Below the pieces are notes generated by a model, which was not told where the DNA came from, ran no database searches, and saw nothing but the letters and a program-made list of their open reading frames with translations. The position numbers were made by a program, and so were the translations under genes. From Loxodes magnus (lineage: Eukaryota; Ciliophora; Karyorelictea; Loxodida; Loxodidae): DNA of 64,000 nucleotides. The DNA lies in NCBI GenBank assembly GCA_946699065.1, contig CAMPDV010000913.1, positions 112,680-176,679 on the forward strand, read 5' to 3'. Of this stretch, positions 60,401-64,000 are shown in pieces. Positions within the stretch are counted from its first letter, which is position 1, and each line of letters starts with the position of its first letter.

Positions 60401-63400
60401 TTACTTTTAACAAACTCTTACAATTCAAAAACCTCTTTTATTCAATTTGTTTACCTTTCCTTATCATCTTACTTTTAAACTGATTACTTATCTTTGATAA
60501 CACATTTCTATTATCCTTATAATCTTCCATTTTTTTTTCTTCTTTATTTATTTTCTTTCCATCATAAATTTTTTTTCCAACTTTTTTACGATTTTTCAAT
60601 TTTATTTTTTATTTTTTCATCTTATTTTTTTTTTATTCTTTTTCACTATTTTAAAAATATTTTATTATCATTTCTAAATTTCATATACTTCACCCTTTTA
60701 TCTTCATTATTACTCCTTTTCTACCTTTATTATCACATCTTTACTTTTTTAAAAACCATTTCTCATACTTATAAAAGTAATATATTTATTCTTACTTTTA
60801 ACAAACTCTTACAATTCAAAAACCTCTTTTATTCAATTTGTTTACCTTTCCTTATCATCTTACTTTTAAACTGATTACTTATCTTTGATAACACATTTCT
60901 TTATCTTATAATCTTCCATTTTTTTTTCTTCTTTATTTATTTTCTTTCCATCATAAATTTTTTTTCCAACTTTTTACGATTTTTCAATTTTATTTTTTAT
61001 TTTTTCATCTTATTTTTTTTTTATTCTTTTTCACTATTTTAAAAATATTTTATTATCATTTCTAAATTTCATATACTTCACCCTTTTATCTTCATTATTA
61101 CTCCTTTTCTACCTTTATTATCACATCTTTACTTTTTTAAAAACCATTTCTCATACTTATAAAAGTAATATATTTATTCTTACTTTTAACAAACTCTTAC
61201 AATTCAAAAACCTCTTTTATTCAATTTGTTTACCTTTCCTTATCATCTTACTTTTAAACTGATTACTTATCTTTGATAACACATTTCTTCTATCAATCAT
61301 CTTCCATTTTTTTTTCTTCTTTATTTATTTTCTTTCCATCATAAATTTTTTTTCCAACTTTTTTACGATTTTTCAATTTTATTTTTTATTTTTTCATCTT
61401 ATTTTTTTTTTATTCTTTTTCACTATTTTAAAAATATTTTATTATCATTTCTAAATTTCATATACTTCACCCTTTTATCTTCATTATTACTCCTTTTCTA
61501 CCTTTATTATCACATCTTTACTTTTTTAAAAACCATTTCTCATACTTATAAAAGTAATATATTTATTCTTACTTTTAACAAACTCTTACAATTCAAAAAC
61601 CTCTTTTATTCAATTTGTTTACCTTTCCTTATCATCTTACTTTTAAACTGATTACTTATCTTTGATAACACATTATCTATTATCCTTATAATCTTCCATT
61701 TTTTTTTCTTCTTTATTTATTTTCTTTCCATCATAAATTTTTTTTCCAACTTTTTTACGATTTTTCAATTTTATTTTTTATTTTTTCATCTTATTTTTTT
61801 TTTATTCTTTTTCACTATTTTAAAAATATTTTATTATCATTTCTAAATTTCATATACTTCACCCTTTTATCTTCATTATTACTCCTTTTCTACCTTTATT
61901 ATCACATCTTTACTTTTTTAAAAACCATTTCTCATACTTATAAAAGTAATATATTTATTCTTACTTTTAACAAACTCTTACAATTCAAAAACCTCTTTTA
62001 TTCAATTTGTTTACCTTTCCTTATCATCTTACTTTTAAACTGATTACTTATCTTTGATAACACATATCTATTATCCTTATAATCTTCCATTTTTTTTTCT
62101 TCTTTATTTATTTTCTTTCCATCATAAATTTTTTTTCCAACTTTTTTACGATTTTTCAATTTTATTTTTTATTTTTTCATCTTATTTTTTTTTTATTCTT
62201 TTTCACTATTTTAAAAATATTTTATTATCATTTCTAAATTTCATATACTTCACCCTTTTATCTTCATTATTACTCCTTTTCTACCTTTATTATCACATCT
62301 TTACTTTTTTAAAAACCATTTCTCATACTTATAAAAGTAATATATTTATTCTTACTTTTAACAAACTCTTACAATTCAAAAACCTCTTTTATTCAATTTG
62401 TTTACCTTTCCTTATCATCTTACTTTTAAACTGATTACTTATCTTTGATAACACATATCTATTATCCTTATAATCTTCCATTTTTTTTTCTTCTTTATTT
62501 ATTTTCTTTCCATCATAAATTTTTTTTCCAACTTTTTTACGATTTTTCAATTTTATTTTTTATTTTTTCATCTTATTTTTTTTTTATTCTTTTTCACTAT
62601 TTTAAAAATATTTTATTATCATTTCTAAATTTCATATACTTCACCCTTTTATCTTCATTATTACTCCTTTTCTACCTTTATTATCACATCTTTACTTTTT
62701 TAAAAACCATTTCTCATACTTATAAAAGTAATATATTTATTCTTACTTTTAACAAACTCTTACAATTCAAAAACCTCTTTTATTCAATTTGTTTACCTTT
62801 CCTTATCATCTTACTTTTAAACTGATTACTTATCTTTGATAACACATTTCTATTATCCTTATAATCTTCCATTTTTTTTTCTTCTTTATTTATTTTCTTT
62901 CCATCATAAATTTTTTTTCCAACTTTTTTACGATTTTTCAATTTTATTTTTTATTTTTTCATCTTATTTTTTTTTTATTCTTTTTCACTATTTTAAAAAT
63001 ATTTTATTATCATTTCTAAATTTCATATACTTCACCCTTTTATCTTCATTATTACTCCTTTTCTACCTTTATTATCACATCTTTACTTTTTTAAAAACCA
63101 TTTCTCATACTTATAAAAGTAATATATTTATTCTTACTTTTAACAAACTCTTACAATTCAAAAACCTCTTTTATTCAATTTGTTTACCTTTCCTTATCAT
63201 CTTACTTTTAAACTGATTACTTATCTTTGATAACACATTTCTATTATCCTTATAATCTTCCATTTTTTTTTCTTCTTTATTTATTTTCTTTCCATCATAA
63301 ATTTTTTTTCCAACTTTTTTACGATTTTTCAATTTTATTTTTTATTTTTTCATCTTATTTTTTTTTTATTCTTTTTCACTATTTTAAAAATATTTTATTA

Positions 63401-64000
63401 TCATTTCTAAATTTCATATACTTCACCCTTTTATCTTCATTATTACTCCTTTTCTACCTTTATTATCACATCTTTACTTTTTTAAAAACCATTTCTCATA
63501 CTTATAAAAGTAATATATTTATTCTTACTTTTAACAAACTCTTACAATTCAAAAACCTCTTTTATTCAATTTGTTTACCTTTCCTTATCATCTTACTTTT
63601 AAACTGATTACTTATCTTTGATAACACATTTCTATTATCCTTATAATCTTCCATTTTTTTTTCTTCTTTATTTATTTTCTTTCCATCATAAATTTTTTTT
63701 CCAACTTTTTTACGATTTTTCAATTTTATTTTTTATTTTTTCATCTTATTTTTTTTTTATTCTTTTTCACTATTTTAAAAATATTTTATTATCATTTCTA
63801 AATTTCATATACTTCACCCTTTTATCTTCATTATTACTCCTTTTCTACCTTTATTATCACATCTTTACTTTTTTAAAAACCATTTCTCATACTTATAAAA
63901 GTAATATATTTATTCTTACTTTTAACAAACTCTTACAATTCAAAAACCTCTTTTATTCAATTTGTTTACCTTTCCTTATCATCTTACTTTTAAACTGATT
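57486..64000. repeat. 391-bp satellite, about 17 copies
   Basis: A head-to-tail array of a very T-rich (plus strand) unit of 391 bp. Units repeat from 57758 at 391-bp steps, with variants of 390, 388, 389 and 392 bp around 60104-62054. The first copy lacks about 120 bp. Copies look identical except for a site of about 20 bp after GATAACACAT and one lost T near 60976. The array runs off the window. A hydrophobic 126-codon open frame in each unit has no ATG, and 391 is not a multiple of 3, so I do not call it a gene. Confidence 0.95.

Noticed and set aside
57758-63998. A repeated 126-codon hydrophobic gene in each satellite unit
   Set aside because: The frames lack ATG, the unit length is not a multiple of 3, the composition is simply T-rich, and a variable site shifts lengths by single bases.
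57486-64000. Micro-introns on the minus strand of the satellite
   Set aside because: The purine-rich strand contains several GTAA...AG stretches, but the gaps are not multiples of 3 and no coding sequence is attached; likely compositional.
1-64000. Tetrahymena-type code with TGA as the only stop
   Set aside because: WD40, LINE, Gag-knuckle and MORN frames all carry TGA at Trp positions; treating TGA as stop would break nearly every recognisable domain.

Overview
The window looks like nuclear DNA of a ciliate with a heavily reassigned genetic code. The DNA is very AT-rich. Good protein domains read through TAA and TAG as glutamine. TGA sits at tryptophan positions inside domains: two of the five core WD40 repeats of the gene on complement(39525..41248) spell the invariant Trp of the IKIW motif as TGA, while neighbouring repeats use TGG. 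TGA also seems to end genes. This combination (TAA/TAG = Gln, TGA = Trp or stop by context) is known from karyorelictean ciliates such as Loxodes; I infer that kind of organism, not a species. Introns appear to be tiny (16-30 nt). Because no codon is an unconditional stop, CDS ends and some reading frames below are judgement calls, and confidences reflect that.

Layout: 1-2000 holds two unrecognised coding stretches. 2016-6102 is the most striking locus: a RING plus ubiquitin-like gene whose 3' half reads as roughly 130 tiny GT...AG introns separated almost everywhere by exons of exactly 3 nt. The middle 94 units form a 27-bp tandem array; both flanks are diverged in sequence but keep the AG-NNN-GT pattern. 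6183-15503 holds a small gene, a leucine-rich-repeat gene, a gene with 16- and 17-nt introns, tRNA-Glu and tRNA-Lys, a LINE remnant, a 409-residue gene and a kelch-like gene. 16391-19394 is repeat-rich with a Gag-like ORF1. 19425-26760 is mostly long unrecognised coding sequence. 27958-38285 is a nest of short repeats, tRNA-Ala and two LINE copies on opposite strands. 39525-43136 has a RING/coiled-coil/WD40 gene and a membrane/coiled-coil gene. 43480-45575 has more LINE pieces, including an open ORF1. 45719-54056 has several more genes, including a MORN gene split by a repeat. 54951-57480 is a cysteine-rich surface-type gene, also split by a repeat. 57486 to the end is a 391-bp satellite of about 17 copies.

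The genes do not form an obvious pathway. The unifying themes are extreme tolerance of tiny introns, dense non-LTR retrotransposon activity (Gag-like ORF1 with CCHC knuckle, endonuclease, reverse transcriptase), and short SINE-like elements with different bodies but the same hairpin plus ATTT tail, two of which lie inside coding frames. The window may be germline or a non-eliminated somatic genome; the sequence alone does not decide.
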